A stretch of 64,000 nt of DNA from Agromyces sp. H17E-10 (GCF_022919715.1 NZ_CP095042.1:1240001-1304000); one strand, 5' to 3'; counted from the stretch's first letter, positions 26,827 through 35,489 are shown. The notes: generated from the sequence alone by a model not told the origin. A program made the numbers and translations.

Positions 26827-27318
26827 TCAGATCGCCGCCGCGCGCACCGCCGCCAGCCGGTCGCCGATGCGCTCGCGTGCGGGGTCGGCGAGCGGCACGC
26901 CGAGATGCTCCTCGCGCAACTCCTCCATGAAGGCGGCGACGACCTCGGGGCCGCCGTCGCGCAGCACCTCGGCACGGACCCGCAGCGCGGGTTCGCCGGC
27001 ACTGTGCGCGAGCCCCCAGGTGCCGAGCGCCACCATCACCGGTACTGCATCGATGCCGGCCTCGGTGAGCGAGTAGGCCGCGCGCCGGCCGCGCACCGGC
27101 TCCTCCTGCGACAGCAGCCCCGCCGCGACGAGCCGCTTGAGCCGGTCGCTGAGGATGTTCGAGGCGATGCCCTCGATCGAGCCGCTCAGGAGTTCTCGGA
27201 AGTGACGCCGACGGCCGAAGACCATGTCGCGCAGGATCAGCATCACCCACGGATCGCCCAGCACTTCGACGGCCGCGTTGATGGGACAGCCCGAGCGCGG
27301 TGAGTCCCTCATCGGCAT
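26827..27318 (-). CDS. HxlR-family transcriptional regulator
   Basis: 163 residues. CPINAAVEVLGDPWVMLILRD is cited as residues 10-30; the winged helix RHFRELLSGSIEGIASNILSD follows, and EPVRGRRAAYSLTEAG is the usual HxlR wing. CPI at the N-terminus holds the conserved cysteine of redox- or electrophile-sensing HxlR proteins. GGAGGG lies 4-5 nt before the ATG at 27318, which is preferred over 27312. Divergent from the RibD-type reductase, with two dyads between, so it probably represses itself and that gene (inference). Confidence 0.87.
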   Translation of the reverse strand: MPMRDSPRSGCPINAAVEVLGDPWVMLILRDMVFGRRRHFRELLSGSIEGIASNILSDRLKRLVAAGLLSQEEPVRGRRAAYSLTEAGIDAVPVMVALGTWGLAHSAGEPALRVRAEVLRDGGPEVVAAFMEELREEHLGVPLADPARERIGDRLAAVRAAAI

Positions 27319-27357
27319 CGCTCCCTCCAGAGCTCCAGAGAGCTCGCCACTCACGAA

Positions 27358-27408
27358 TGATTGTAGATCGCAATCACTTCTGCTAGTTTGCGATTGCAAT
27401 TTGCAATC
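27358..27408. promoter_or_regulatory. paired operator dyads between HxlR and reductase genes
   Basis: TGATTG-N7-CAATCA (27358-27376) and the perfect 17-bp palindrome GATTGCAATTTGCAATC (27392-27408) share GATTG/CAATC half-sites with centres 33 bp apart. They lie in the only AT-rich patch of this divergent promoter, as expected for dimeric HxlR binding. Confidence 0.65.
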
Positions 27409-27428
27409 ACTAGCGAGCAGGAGTCGAA

Positions 27429-27950
27429 ATGGGCAAGATCGTCTGTCACTTCACGATGTCGCTCGACGGATTCGTCGCCGGTCCCGACCACGACATGTCG
27501 TGGCTGGCCGGCATCGACGTGCCGCCGGGCCTCGTCGAACGTTACGTCGAGTCGACCGGCGCGATCATCGCGGGCCGGCGCGGCTGGGACGAGGCGATCA
27601 GCCGACACCGCCCGTACGGGGGCGCCTGGGTCGGACCGGTCTTCGTGCTCACGCATCACCCGCACGACGGGAGCCCGGCCGAACACGTGACCTACGTCGA
27701 CGACCTCGGCACCGCACTCGACCGGGCGCGCGCCGCAGCGGGCGGCAAGAACGTCGAGATCTTCTCCCCGGGCATCGGCATGCAGGCGCTCGCGCTCGGC
27801 GTGCTCGACGAGTTCGACCTGCACGTCGCGCCCGTGCTGCTCGGCGACGGCGTGCGCCTCTACGACGCGCCCGGCACGGCGGTCGTTCCGCTGCGGCACG
27901 CCGACGCCTCCCGAGCGGTGGTCGACCTCCGCCTCGAACCTGCTTATTGA
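27429..27950 (+). CDS. dihydrofolate reductase family (RibD C-terminal-like) protein
   Basis: 173 residues starting MGKIVCHFTMSLDGFVAGPD, the hallmark of the RibD_C/DHFR-like reductase family, with GPVFVLTHHP and VAPVLLGDG further on. These are NAD(P)H-dependent reductases of unknown substrate, often paired with HxlR or TetR regulators. GCAGGAG precedes the ATG. The divergent HxlR gene and the palindromes between suggest induction by an electrophile or metabolite. Confidence 0.87.
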   Translation: MGKIVCHFTMSLDGFVAGPDHDMSWLAGIDVPPGLVERYVESTGAIIAGRRGWDEAISRHRPYGGAWVGPVFVLTHHPHDGSPAEHVTYVDDLGTALDRARAAAGGKNVEIFSPGIGMQALALGVLDEFDLHVAPVLLGDGVRLYDAPGTAVVPLRHADASRAVVDLRLEPAY

Positions 27951-28023
27951 CCGGCCGATCGGTCGGGAATACCGTTGAAGTGACCCCCTGATGGGAGCCA
28001 CCACCTTGAGGAGGCTGGTTTCT

Positions 28024-28383
28024 ATGAAGAAGTGGACACGCTGGGAAGACTGGGTGGCGATCGCCGCCGGCCTCGCCGTGATGGTCGCGACATTGTTCGT
28101 CACCCCTGTCGGTGCATCCCTGGCGATGATGCTGGTGCTCGGCGCACTGCTCGTCGTCTCCGGAATCGTCAATCTGGCGATGCCGGGCATGGTCGCCATG
28201 GAGTACGTGCAGGGCGCCCTCGGTCTGCTGCTCATCATCTCGCCGTGGGTCGGCGGCTACGCGAGCGGCGAGTACATGGGCGCCGCCTGGATGTCGTGGA
28301 TCTGCGGGGCGATCGCCGTGATCGCCGCCGCCCTCGCCATCCGGCCGAGCATGCGTGCGCACCACGACGCGATCCCGCACTGA
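28024..28383 (+). CDS. SPW-repeat integral membrane protein
   Basis: 119 residues with four hydrophobic helices. Starts MKKWTRWEDWVAIAAG, a typical SPW-family beginning, and contains ISPWVGGYASG, the SPW motif. Function unknown. The ATG at 28024 is preferred over 27991 because AGGAGG lies 9 nt upstream and the family begins there. A strong hairpin follows. Confidence 0.82.
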   Translation: MKKWTRWEDWVAIAAGLAVMVATLFVTPVGASLAMMLVLGALLVVSGIVNLAMPGMVAMEYVQGALGLLLIISPWVGGYASGEYMGAAWMSWICGAIAVIAAALAIRPSMRAHHDAIPH

Positions 28384-28409
28384 TCCGACCGTTCCCGACC
28401 GGGAACGAC

Positions 28410-28441
28410 GAAGGCCCCGCCGGTGAACCGGCGGGGCCTTC
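28410..28441. terminator. bidirectional terminator between SPW gene and rplA
   Basis: GAAGGCCCCGCCGG / CCGGCGGGGCCTTC stem with a TGAA loop, lying between convergent stops at 28383 and 28458. Confidence 0.85.
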
Positions 28442-28457
28442 GTGCGAGTCAGGCGAC

Positions 28458-29147
28458 TCAGATGGCGTTGACGTCCAGCGGGATGCCGGGGCCGAACGTG
28501 GTCGACACGGCGCCCTTCTGGATGTAGCGGCCCTTGGCGCTCGACGGCTTGAGGCGCATGACCTCTTCGAGCGCAGCCTTGAGGTTGTCGTCGAGCTGCT
28601 CGGCCGAGAACGACGACTTGCCGACGACGAAGTGCACGTTGGCGTGCTTGTCGACGCGGAACTCGATCTTGCCGCCCTTGATGTCGGAGACGGCCTGGCC
28701 CACGTTCGGGGTCACGGTGCCGGTCTTCGGGTTCGGCATCAGGCCGCGCGGGCCGAGCACCTTGCCGAGACGACCGACCTGGCCCATGAGCTCGGGGGTC
28801 GAGACGGCCGAGTCGAACGCGGTGTAGCCCGCGGCGACCTTCTCGATGAGCTCGGCGCCGCCGACCTCGTCGGCGCCGGCCGCGATGGCGGCCTCGGCCG
28901 CGGGGCCCGTCGCGAAGACGATGACGCGGGCGGTCTTGCCGGTGCCGTGCGGGAGGATGACGGTGCCGCGCACCATCTGGTCCGCCTTGCGGGGGTCGAC
29001 GCCGAGCTTCAGCGCGACCTCGACGGTCGAGTCGAACTTCGCCGAACCGGTCTCCTTCGCGAGCGCGACGGCGTCGGTCGGGGTGTAGTACTTGCCGGCT
29101 TCGATCTTCTCGGCCGCGGCCCGGTAGGCCTTGGACTTCTGTGCCAT
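28458..29147 (-). CDS. rplA: 50S ribosomal protein L1
   Basis: 229 residues, [19 protein letters not shown] onward, with the L1 signature ([18 protein letters not shown]) and the usual length. It binds 23S rRNA at the L1 stalk and, in other bacteria, represses the rplK-rplA mRNA. AAGGAGAA sets the ATG at 29147. Unusually, 148 bp containing a hairpin and a dispersed repeat separate it from rplK, whereas the two genes are normally close. Confidence 0.98.
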   Translation of the reverse strand: MAQKSKAYRAAAEKIEAGKYYTPTDAVALAKETGSAKFDSTVEVALKLGVDPRKADQMVRGTVILPHGTGKTARVIVFATGPAAEAAIAAGADEVGGAELIEKVAAGYTAFDSAVSTPELMGQVGRLGKVLGPRGLMPNPKTGTVTPNVGQAVSDIKGGKIEFRVDKHANVHFVVGKSSFSAEQLDDNLKAALEEVMRLKPSSAKGRYIQKGAVSTTFGPGIPLDVNAI

Positions 29148-29217
29148 GTTGGTTCTCCTTGCGAGAGTGTGGTCATCGCGCCTGGCGGGCGCTGCCACGA
29201 ATGAGAGTTCTGAAGAC

Positions 29218-29240
29218 GGATGCCTCGGGGCGAGGCATCC
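29218..29240 (-). other. perfect hairpin between rplK and rplA
   Basis: GGATGCCTCG-GGG-CGAGGCATCC, a 10-bp perfect stem with no T-run after it. It may attenuate or process the rplK-rplA transcript. Confidence 0.5.
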
Positions 29241-29247
29241 TGCACCG

Positions 29248-29282
29248 GTGGTCGAGTCGCGCGAAGCGCGTATCGAGACCCG
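29248..29282. repeat. dispersed intergenic repeat, short copy, inside the rplK-rplA gap
   Basis: GGTGGTCGAGTCGCGCGAAG ... GCGTATCGAGACCC is the GGTCGAG...TCTCGA/TATCGAGACC form of the element. It is flanked by the hairpin at 29218 and the rplK stop at 29295. Confidence 0.7.
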
Positions 29283-29294
29283 GCGCGGTCGGCC

Positions 29295-29723
29295 TTACTC
29301 GACCGTGATGCCCATCGAGCGAGCGGTGCCCGCGATGATCTTCGACGCGGCGTCGATGTCGTTCGCGTTGAGGTCGACCATCTTCTGCTCGGCGATCGCG
29401 CGGACCTGGTCCTGCGTGAGCTTGCCGACCTTGGTCGTGTGCGGGACGCCCGAGCCCTTGGCGACGCCGGCGGCCTTCTTGATGAGCTCGGCGGCGGGCG
29501 GGGTCTTCAGGATGAAGGTGAAGGAGCGGTCTTCGTAGACCGTGATCTCGACGGGGATCACATTGCCGCGCTGCGACTCGGTCGCCGCGTTGTAGGCCTT
29601 GCAGAACTCCATGATGTTCACGCCGTGCTGACCCAGCGCCGGACCGATGGGCGGTGCGGGGTTGGCGGCGCCGGCGTTGATCTGAAGCTTGATCAGACCA
29701 GTGACCTTCTTCTTCGGTGCCAT
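29295..29723 (-). CDS. rplK: 50S ribosomal protein L11
   Basis: 142 residues, [18 protein letters not shown] onward, including the proline-rich [20 protein letters not shown] of the N-terminal domain and the C-terminal rRNA-binding domain. Forms the GTPase-associated stalk base. ATG at 29723 with AAAGAGAGAAA upstream. Located after nusG across 150 bp that hold a hairpin and possible promoter. Confidence 0.98.
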   Translation of the reverse strand: MAPKKKVTGLIKLQINAGAANPAPPIGPALGQHGVNIMEFCKAYNAATESQRGNVIPVEITVYEDRSFTFILKTPPAAELIKKAAGVAKGSGVPHTTKVGKLTQDQVRAIAEQKMVDLNANDIDAASKIIAGTARSMGITVE

Positions 29724-29827
29724 GATTTCTCTCTTTCTGTTCGAACGCCCTGGCGGGCACTCTCCCGTCGCTCCGGCGGTTCCGGAGGGCGGTGGTTCGT
29801 GTGGGTTCGGACGGGCCGAACGCAGCA

Positions 29828-29854
29828 CAACCCTCCGAGTATACCGGAGGGTTG
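29828..29854 (-). promoter_or_regulatory. hairpin with TATACT in its loop, between nusG and rplK
   Basis: On the minus strand CAACCCTCCG / CGGAGGGTTG form a 10-bp stem whose loop region includes TATACT, the best -10 hexamer in the area. It could end nusG transcripts, start rplK transcripts, or do both by alternative use of DNA and RNA structure. Confidence 0.5.
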
Positions 29855-29873
29855 GCTGTGGAGATTCTGGGTC

Positions 29874-30800
29874 TTAGAGCTTGGTGACCTGGTCGAAGCT
29901 GAGCTCGACCGGGGTCTCGCGCTCGAAGAGCGAGACGAGCACGGTGAGCTTGCCGCTCTCGGGCTTGATCTCGCTGATCGTGCCGGGCAGGCCGGCGAAC
30001 GAGCCGTCCTTGATGGTGATCGTCTCGCCGATCTCGAAGTCGACCTCGGCGGGGATCTGGCGGGCGGCGCCTGCGGCGGCACCGGCCTTCGCACCCTTGG
30101 CGGGGGCGACGTCCTTGGGCTCGACGAGGCTCTTCAGCATGCCGAACGCCTCTTCGAAGCGCAGCGGGGTCGGGTTGTGCGCGTTGCCGACGAAGCCCGT
30201 GACACCCGGCGTGTGGCGGATGACCGACCAGCTCTCCTCGTTCAGCTCCATGCGGACCAGCACGTAGCTGGGGATGCGCACTCGCGTGACCATCTTGCGC
30301 TGGCCGTTCTTGATCTCGACGACGTCTTCCATCGGCACTTCGACCTGGTAGATGTAGTCGGCCATCGCCATCGACTCGCGTCGCTGCTCGATGTTCGCCT
30401 TCACGCGGCGCTCGAAGCCCGCGTACGAGTGGATGACGTACCACTTGCCCGGGAGGAAGCGCAGCTCGTTGCGGAACTCCTCGTACGGGTCGAACTCGCT
30501 GTCGGCCTCTTCTTCGACGGCTTCGAGGGCCGCCTCGGCCTCTTCGGCGGAGTCGATGTCGAGGGCGTCGTCGACGACGGCGTCGGCCTCGGGGTCGCCC
30601 GCCTCGGCGATCGCGTCGAGGACGGCCTCGAGGTCGATGTCGTTGCCCTCGTCGTCGACGAGGTGCACCGCACGGTGCTCGGCCGGCTCCGAGGACTGCT
30701 CCTCGTGCTCGTTGACGTTGCCCGTCTGCGCCTCGTCGTCTTCAGCCGACTGCTCTGCAGCGGTGGCCCAGTCGACGTCGTCGCGCTCAGTCCTTGACAC
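29874..30800 (-). CDS. nusG: transcription termination/antitermination protein NusG
   Basis: 308 residues. Residues 1 to about 117 are a highly acidic extension (rich in Glu, Asp, Ala) seen in actinobacterial NusG proteins. The NGN domain starts at [13 protein letters not shown], and the KOW domain includes [19 protein letters not shown]. Links RNA polymerase to Rho or the ribosome. GTG start at 30800. Follows secE in the standard order. Confidence 0.97.
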   Translation of the reverse strand: MSRTERDDVDWATAAEQSAEDDEAQTGNVNEHEEQSSEPAEHRAVHLVDDEGNDIDLEAVLDAIAEAGDPEADAVVDDALDIDSAEEAEAALEAVEEEADSEFDPYEEFRNELRFLPGKWYVIHSYAGFERRVKANIEQRRESMAMADYIYQVEVPMEDVVEIKNGQRKMVTRVRIPSYVLVRMELNEESWSVIRHTPGVTGFVGNAHNPTPLRFEEAFGMLKSLVEPKDVAPAKGAKAGAAAGAARQIPAEVDFEIGETITIKDGSFAGLPGTISEIKPESGKLTVLVSLFERETPVELSFDQVTKL

Positions 30801-30861
30801 TTCTCGATCCTTCTCTTCGTGCGCCCCCGGCGCCCTGCGGGTCGTGTGGCCGAAGGCCAGA

Positions 30862-31137
30862 TCAGACCCCCGGTGTTCCGAAGACGTACAGCACCAGCCA
30901 CCCGAACAGCTGGTCGAGGCCCCACACGAGCGCCATCATGATGACGACGAACACGAGCACCACGACGGTGAAGCTGACGAGCTCCCGCCGGGTGGGGGTG
31001 ACGACCTTCTTCAGCTCACCGATGACCTGCCGGATGAACAGGGCGATGCGCGAAAAGGGATTCCGACGCGCTGCGCGATCGCGCTTCGCGTTGGCGACGA
31101 CGTCCTCACTGGGTTCGTCGATAACTTTTCGTGCCAC
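30862..31137 (-). CDS. secE: preprotein translocase subunit SecE
   Basis: 91 residues with a basic cytosolic part ([20 protein letters not shown], the conserved SecE amphipathic region) and one membrane helix near the C-terminus. GTG at 31137 is preferred because GAAAGG lies 8 nt upstream; a GTG at 31146 would add three residues but has no room for a ribosome binding site. Part of SecYEG. Upstream of nusG, downstream of tRNA-Trp. Confidence 0.93.
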   Translation of the reverse strand: MARKVIDEPSEDVVANAKRDRAARRNPFSRIALFIRQVIGELKKVVTPTRRELVSFTVVVLVFVVIMMALVWGLDQLFGWLVLYVFGTPGV

Positions 31138-31177
31138 CTCGTACACCTTTCGTGGGCCGGCAATCGCTGCCGGCTCG

Positions 31178-31250
31178 CAGGGCGGACAGGACTCGAACCT
31201 GCAACCTGCGGTTTTGGAGACCGCTGCTCTACCAATTGAGCCACCGCCCT
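31178..31250 (-). tRNA. trnW: tRNA-Trp (anticodon CCA)
   Basis: Full cloverleaf on the minus strand: acceptor AGGGCGG / CCGCCCT, D-arm GCTCAATTGGTAGAGC, anticodon arm GCGGT CTCCAAA ACCGC with CCA, T-arm GCAGGTTCGAGTCCTGT, discriminator G. The 3' CCA is not encoded. It precedes secE as in other actinobacteria. Confidence 0.97.
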
Positions 31251-31363
31251 AGGGCCCCGGTTGCTCGGGACGCCTCGGAATCACTCTCTCGACACCGCTC
31301 AACCGCCTCCGAAACCGGGATTTCGGGCGCAGTGAAGCTTTGCCGAGGAAAGCAACCTCCACC

Positions 31364-31369
31364 AGTGTA
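31364..31369 (-). promoter_or_regulatory. candidate -10 for the trnW-secE-nusG transcript
   Basis: TACACT on the minus strand is the best -10 match in the 186 bp between trnW and the divergent dGTPase gene. No good -35 is evident. Confidence 0.35.
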
Positions 31370-31424
31370 GGCGACGCGAGCGCCTCGCGCGAACCGGCCC
31401 CGACGCGGCATCCCGACCGGCGCC

Positions 31425-31430
31425 TACATT
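31425..31430 (+). promoter_or_regulatory. -10 hexamer for a leaderless transcript (dGTPase)
   Basis: TACATT lies 6 nt before the ATG at 31437. Confidence 0.5.
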
Positions 31431-31436
31431 GGGACC

Positions 31437-32954
31437 ATGAGCCCCGACCGCGCCGCACGCCGAACCCCCGAACCGAGCTCGAGCGTCGAGGTCGTCGGCG
31501 AGCACTCGCAGTTCAGGCTCGACCTCGAACGCATCCGGTTCTCACCGTATTTCTCGCGCCTGTCGGCCGTCACGCAGGTCATCGCGCAGCCGGGCGCCGG
31601 CCCACTCATCCACAACCGCCTCACCCACTCGATCAAGGTCACCGCCGTCGCCCGTGCCATCGCCGTCGGGTTCGCGGATGCCTCGTCGCCGGCCCACGCG
31701 CTCGCGGTGGAGCACGGCTGCGACGCCGTCGTGGTGCAGGCCGCGGCGAGCGCGCACGACCTCGGGCACCCGCCGTTCGGGCACCTCGGCGAGCGCGTGC
31801 TCGACCGGCTCGCCCTCGAGACGCTCGGCCTGCCCGACGGCTTCGAGGGCAACGCGCAGAGCTACCGCATCATCGCGACCCTCGACGTGAGCGCGGCGGC
31901 GCCGCACGGGCTCAACCTCACCGCCGCCGTGCGGTCGGCCGTCGCCAAGTACCCGTGGACCAGGTTCGCGACGCCCGCGACCTTCGCCGACGGCGGGCTC
32001 CCACGCGGTTGGCGCCGCGCGGGCGACCGGGTCGAGGCGGCGAAGTTCTCGGCATACGACCTCGACGCGCTCGACCTCGCGGAGGCGCGACGCGGCCTCA
32101 GGCCCATGGAGCAGTCGCTCGAATGCTCGATCATGGACACCGCCGACGACATCGCGTACTCGATCCACGACGTCGACGACTTCTACCGGGCGGGCCTGCT
32201 CAGCCACGGCGCGGTCGCGCGCGAGTTCCGCGGGTGGATGGAGGGGTCGGGCATCCTGCGCGTCCTCGACGACGAGGCGCTCGCTCAACGCACCGCGCCT
32301 GCCGGTGCCGCACTCGAGGCGCTGCGCCGCAAGCTCGGTCGCTCGGACGCGTGGATCGCCGACGACGATGCGTTCGCGGCGGCGGTCGACGTGGTCGCCG
32401 ACGACCTCGTCGACGGCCTGCTCGCGACGCCGTTCGACGGGTCGATCGCCAGCGAGCGGGCGCTCTCGTCGTTCACGAACCGCTGGATCGGGCACCTGCA
32501 GACCTCGGTCGTGCCCGCTCCCGAGGGCGTCGCGCGCACGGGCCTCGTGACGCTCGATCGCGGCGCCTGGCACGAGGTCGAGATCCTGAAGTTCGTGCAC
32601 CGGCACTTCATCCTCGACCGCGCCGACATCGCCATGTACCAGCGCGGGCTCAGCCGCGTGCTCACCCGTGCCGTGAAGGGGCTCACCGCCTGGGCGACCG
32701 ACGAGTACGACCGGCACCGCGTGCCGCAGCGGCTGCGGGAGCTCATCGAGATCGCGGGCGACGGCTACGCGCAGTTGCGCCGCACCCGGCCCGAGGGCGT
32801 GCCCGTGCCCGATGCCGGCGACATCCTGCGCCTCGGGGTCGGGCGCGGGGTCGTCGACTACGTGGCGTCGCTCTCGGACGACCAGGCGCTCGCCGTCTCG
32901 GAGGCGATCGACGGGCGCCCCGACCGACTGTGGGACATCGGCCAGAACCTCTGA
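31437..32954 (+). CDS. dgt: deoxyguanosinetriphosphate triphosphohydrolase-family protein
   Basis: 505-residue HD-domain nucleotidase. Metal ligands are visible in RLTHSIKV (His64), the SAHDLGHPPFGH motif (His106-Asp107, His111) and DTADDIAYSIHDVDDF. It converts dNTPs to deoxynucleoside and triphosphate, controlling nucleotide pools. Long form with a C-terminal helical region, like other Dgt proteins. Leaderless-type -10 upstream. Divergent from trnW. Confidence 0.93.
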   Translation: MSPDRAARRTPEPSSSVEVVGEHSQFRLDLERIRFSPYFSRLSAVTQVIAQPGAGPLIHNRLTHSIKVTAVARAIAVGFADASSPAHALAVEHGCDAVVVQAAASAHDLGHPPFGHLGERVLDRLALETLGLPDGFEGNAQSYRIIATLDVSAAAPHGLNLTAAVRSAVAKYPWTRFATPATFADGGLPRGWRRAGDRVEAAKFSAYDLDALDLAEARRGLRPMEQSLECSIMDTADDIAYSIHDVDDFYRAGLLSHGAVAREFRGWMEGSGILRVLDDEALAQRTAPAGAALEALRRKLGRSDAWIADDDAFAAAVDVVADDLVDGLLATPFDGSIASERALSSFTNRWIGHLQTSVVPAPEGVARTGLVTLDRGAWHEVEILKFVHRHFILDRADIAMYQRGLSRVLTRAVKGLTAWATDEYDRHRVPQRLRELIEIAGDGYAQLRRTRPEGVPVPDAGDILRLGVGRGVVDYVASLSDDQALAVSEAIDGRPDRLWDIGQNL

Positions 32955-33056
32955 TCCCCGTTCCGGGTTCGGCGCGGGGCATCCGTTCACCGGGTCGTCG
33001 CCGAACGGTCGCCTGGCCGACACGGTGCCGCAGACCGTGGCCGATTCGCTCGAGCC

Positions 33057-35312
33057 ATGAGCCGAAACCTCACGCGACGCGCCCTGCCGCGCGCCATCGC
33101 CGCCACCGCCGCGACCGCCACGGCGGCCGCCATCCTGTTCGCCGCACCGGCCGCCCAGGCCGTCGGCAACGGGCAGACCACGCCGACCTCGCCCATGCAG
33201 TCGTACGAGCCGACCCTGGTCGCGCGGGCGACGCTGTCGGCCGACTTCCTCGCCGAAGGCCCAGCCTCCGGCGCACTCGCGTCCGCCGCGAACGGGCGCC
33301 AGGGGCCGTGGAACGGCCAGGTCATCCCCGGGTTCTCCGCCGTGATCGAGAACGCCGACGGCACCTTCTGGGCGCAGCCCGACAACGGCTTCGGGTCGAA
33401 GGGCAACTCGGCCGACTTCCTGCTGCGCAACTACCTCGTTCGCCCCGCCTGGCAGACCGCCGACGGCGGCGACGGCTCGCTCGAGGTCGAGCGCTTCATC
33501 TCGTACAACGACCGCAACGGGGTGCTCGACTTCCCGATCGTGAACGACGCGACCGACGAACGCCTGCTCACGGGCGCCGACTTCGACATCGAGTCGGTCG
33601 TGCGCGCGAAGGACGGCAGCTTCTGGGTCGGCGAGGAGTTCGGGCCGTTCCTGCTGCACTTCGACGCCGAGGGGACGCTGCTCGAGAAGCCCTACTCGCT
33701 CGACGGCGCGAAGTCGCCGCAGAACCCGTACCTCGCCGCCGGCGAGACCCCGCGGGTGCGCGCCAGCCGCGGCTTCGAGGCGCTCGCCGGCTCGGTGAAC
33801 GGCCGCTACCTCTACCCGATCGTCGAGGGCTCCTACGCCGACGACGCCGACCTGCGGCGGCGCGAGGTTCACGAGTTCGACACGAAGCGCGGCGCCTACA
33901 CCGGCCGCACGTGGAGCTACCAGACCGACCAGGAGGCGAACGTCGTGGGCGACGCCTTCACCGTGAAGAACGACGTGCTGCTCGTCGTCGAGCGCGACGA
34001 CTTCGAGGGCGACCAGGCCGTCACGAAGCGCGTCTACCAGGTCGACCTCAAGCGCACCGACGCCGAGGGCTACCTCGAGAAGACGCTCGTGCTCGACGCG
34101 CTGCGCATCGCGAACCCCGACGGCATCGGCGCGGGCGACGGGTACGGCACCGGCGAGGTCTTCTCGCTGCCCGTGCAGTCGTTCGAGACCATCGTGCAGC
34201 TGAAGGACGGCCGCCTGCTCATCGCCAACGACAACAACTACCCCGGCAACGACGCCCGCGTGCCCGGCACGCCCGACGACACCGAGTTCGCCGTGATCGA
34301 CCTCGGCCGCGAGAAGATCGAGCCCGAGCAGGTCACCGTGATCGGCCACCGCGGCGCCAGCGGCCACCGCCCAGAGCACACGCTCGCCTCGTACGAGCAG
34401 GCGATCGTGCAGTGCGCCGACTACATCGAGCCCGACGTGGTCTCGACGAAGGACGGCGTGCTCGTCGCCCGCCACGAGAACGAGATCAGCGGCACCACGA
34501 ACGTCGCCGCCCACCCCGAGTTCGCGGGGCGCAAGGCGACGAAGACCATCGATGGCGCGAAGGTGACCGGCTGGTTCACCGAGGACTTCACCCTCGCCGA
34601 GTTGCGCACCCTGCGTGCGAAGGAGCGGCTGCCGCAGACCCGACCCGCGAACACCGCGTTCGACGGGCTCTACCAGGTGCCGACCCTCGACGAGGTCATC
34701 GACCTCGCCCGCCACTCGATCAGCTGCGACGGCCGCCAGGTCGGCGTCTACCCCGGGACGAAGCACCCGACGTACTTCGACTCGATCGGCCTCTCGCTCG
34801 AGGAGCCGCTCGTCGCGGCGCTCGGGGCGAACGGCGTCGACGACGCCGACGCCCCCGTGATCGTGCAGAGCTTCGAGGTGTCGAACCTGCGCGAGCTCGA
34901 CGGCATGACCGACGTCGCCCTGGCCCAGCTTGTGAGCTCGTCGGGCCGCCCGTACGACTTCACGGCCGCGGGCGACCCGCGCACCTACGCCGATCTCGTG
35001 ACGCCCGCCGGCCTCGCCGAGATCGCCGGCTACGCCGACGGCGTCGGCCTCGAGAAGTCGGTCATGATCCCGCGCACGGCGGCCGGCACCCTCGGGGCAC
35101 CGACCCCGGTGATCGCCGACGCGCACGCGGCGGGGCTCGCCGTGCACGGCTGGACCTTCCGACTCGAGAACCAGTTCCTGCCGGTCGAGTTCCGTTCGTC
35201 GACCGACCCGAACGCGCCCGGCGACCTCGCGGGCGAGATCGCGGTCTTCGTCGGAGCCGGAATGGACGGCATCTTCAGCGACCAGCCCGACGTCGCCGCC
35301 ACCGTCGGCTGA
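33057..35312 (+). CDS. secreted fusion: phytase-like esterase domain + glycerophosphodiester phosphodiesterase
   Basis: 751 residues. Signal peptide ending near APAAQA. Residues about 45-420 are an esterase-like-activity-of-phytase beta-propeller (PDNGFGSKGNS, FDIESVVRAKDGSFWVGEEFG cited as residues 178-198, NDNNYPG). From GHRGASG (Gly430, His431, Arg432) begins a GDPD TIM-barrel with PEHTLASYEQAI and the metal-site glutamate/aspartate in YIEPDVV. It probably releases phosphate or glycerol-3-phosphate from phosphorylated compounds outside the cell. No clear ribosome binding site precedes the ATG. Gene is single, flanked by short gaps. Confidence 0.87.
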   Translation: MSRNLTRRALPRAIAATAATATAAAILFAAPAAQAVGNGQTTPTSPMQSYEPTLVARATLSADFLAEGPASGALASAANGRQGPWNGQVIPGFSAVIENADGTFWAQPDNGFGSKGNSADFLLRNYLVRPAWQTADGGDGSLEVERFISYNDRNGVLDFPIVNDATDERLLTGADFDIESVVRAKDGSFWVGEEFGPFLLHFDAEGTLLEKPYSLDGAKSPQNPYLAAGETPRVRASRGFEALAGSVNGRYLYPIVEGSYADDADLRRREVHEFDTKRGAYTGRTWSYQTDQEANVVGDAFTVKNDVLLVVERDDFEGDQAVTKRVYQVDLKRTDAEGYLEKTLVLDALRIANPDGIGAGDGYGTGEVFSLPVQSFETIVQLKDGRLLIANDNNYPGNDARVPGTPDDTEFAVIDLGREKIEPEQVTVIGHRGASGHRPEHTLASYEQAIVQCADYIEPDVVSTKDGVLVARHENEISGTTNVAAHPEFAGRKATKTIDGAKVTGWFTEDFTLAELRTLRAKERLPQTRPANTAFDGLYQVPTLDEVIDLARHSISCDGRQVGVYPGTKHPTYFDSIGLSLEEPLVAALGANGVDDADAPVIVQSFEVSNLRELDGMTDVALAQLVSSSGRPYDFTAAGDPRTYADLVTPAGLAEIAGYADGVGLEKSVMIPRTAAGTLGAPTPVIADAHAAGLAVHGWTFRLENQFLPVEFRSSTDPNAPGDLAGEIAVFVGAGMDGIFSDQPDVAATVG

Positions 35313-35330
35313 CGCCACGGCGCTCCCTTC

Positions 35331-35394
35331 CGGGGGTGCGTTCCCGACGTTCGTCCGGCGTGTCGCGGGCTCGGGCCTCGGGAACGCACCCCCG
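35331..35394. repeat. long intergenic inverted repeat (GGGGGTGC family, copy 2)
   Basis: Perfect 17-bp arms CGGGGGTGCGTTCCCGA and TCGGGAACGCACCCCCG around a 30-nt loop, 18 nt after the GDPD stop codon. The arms match copy 1 at 26429-26498 in the core CGGGGGTGC[A/G]TT[T/C]CCG. Confidence 0.75.
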
Positions 35395-35476
35395 CAGCGT
35401 TCGGGCCCGGGCGGACCGTCCGGAGGACCGGACGACACCGGCCGAAACGCCCAGCACGGCGGCACGGCCACCGGAT

Positions 35477-35482
35477 TAGACT
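35477..35482 (+). promoter_or_regulatory. -10 hexamer for a leaderless transcript (aminotransferase)
   Basis: TAGACT lies 7 nt before the GTG at 35490. Confidence 0.5.
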
Positions 35483-35489
35483 CACCCGT

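Noticed and set aside
31178..31250. tRNA-Trp as an integration site
   Set aside because: No integrase and no repeat of the tRNA 3' end was found nearby; the flanking order is the ancestral one.
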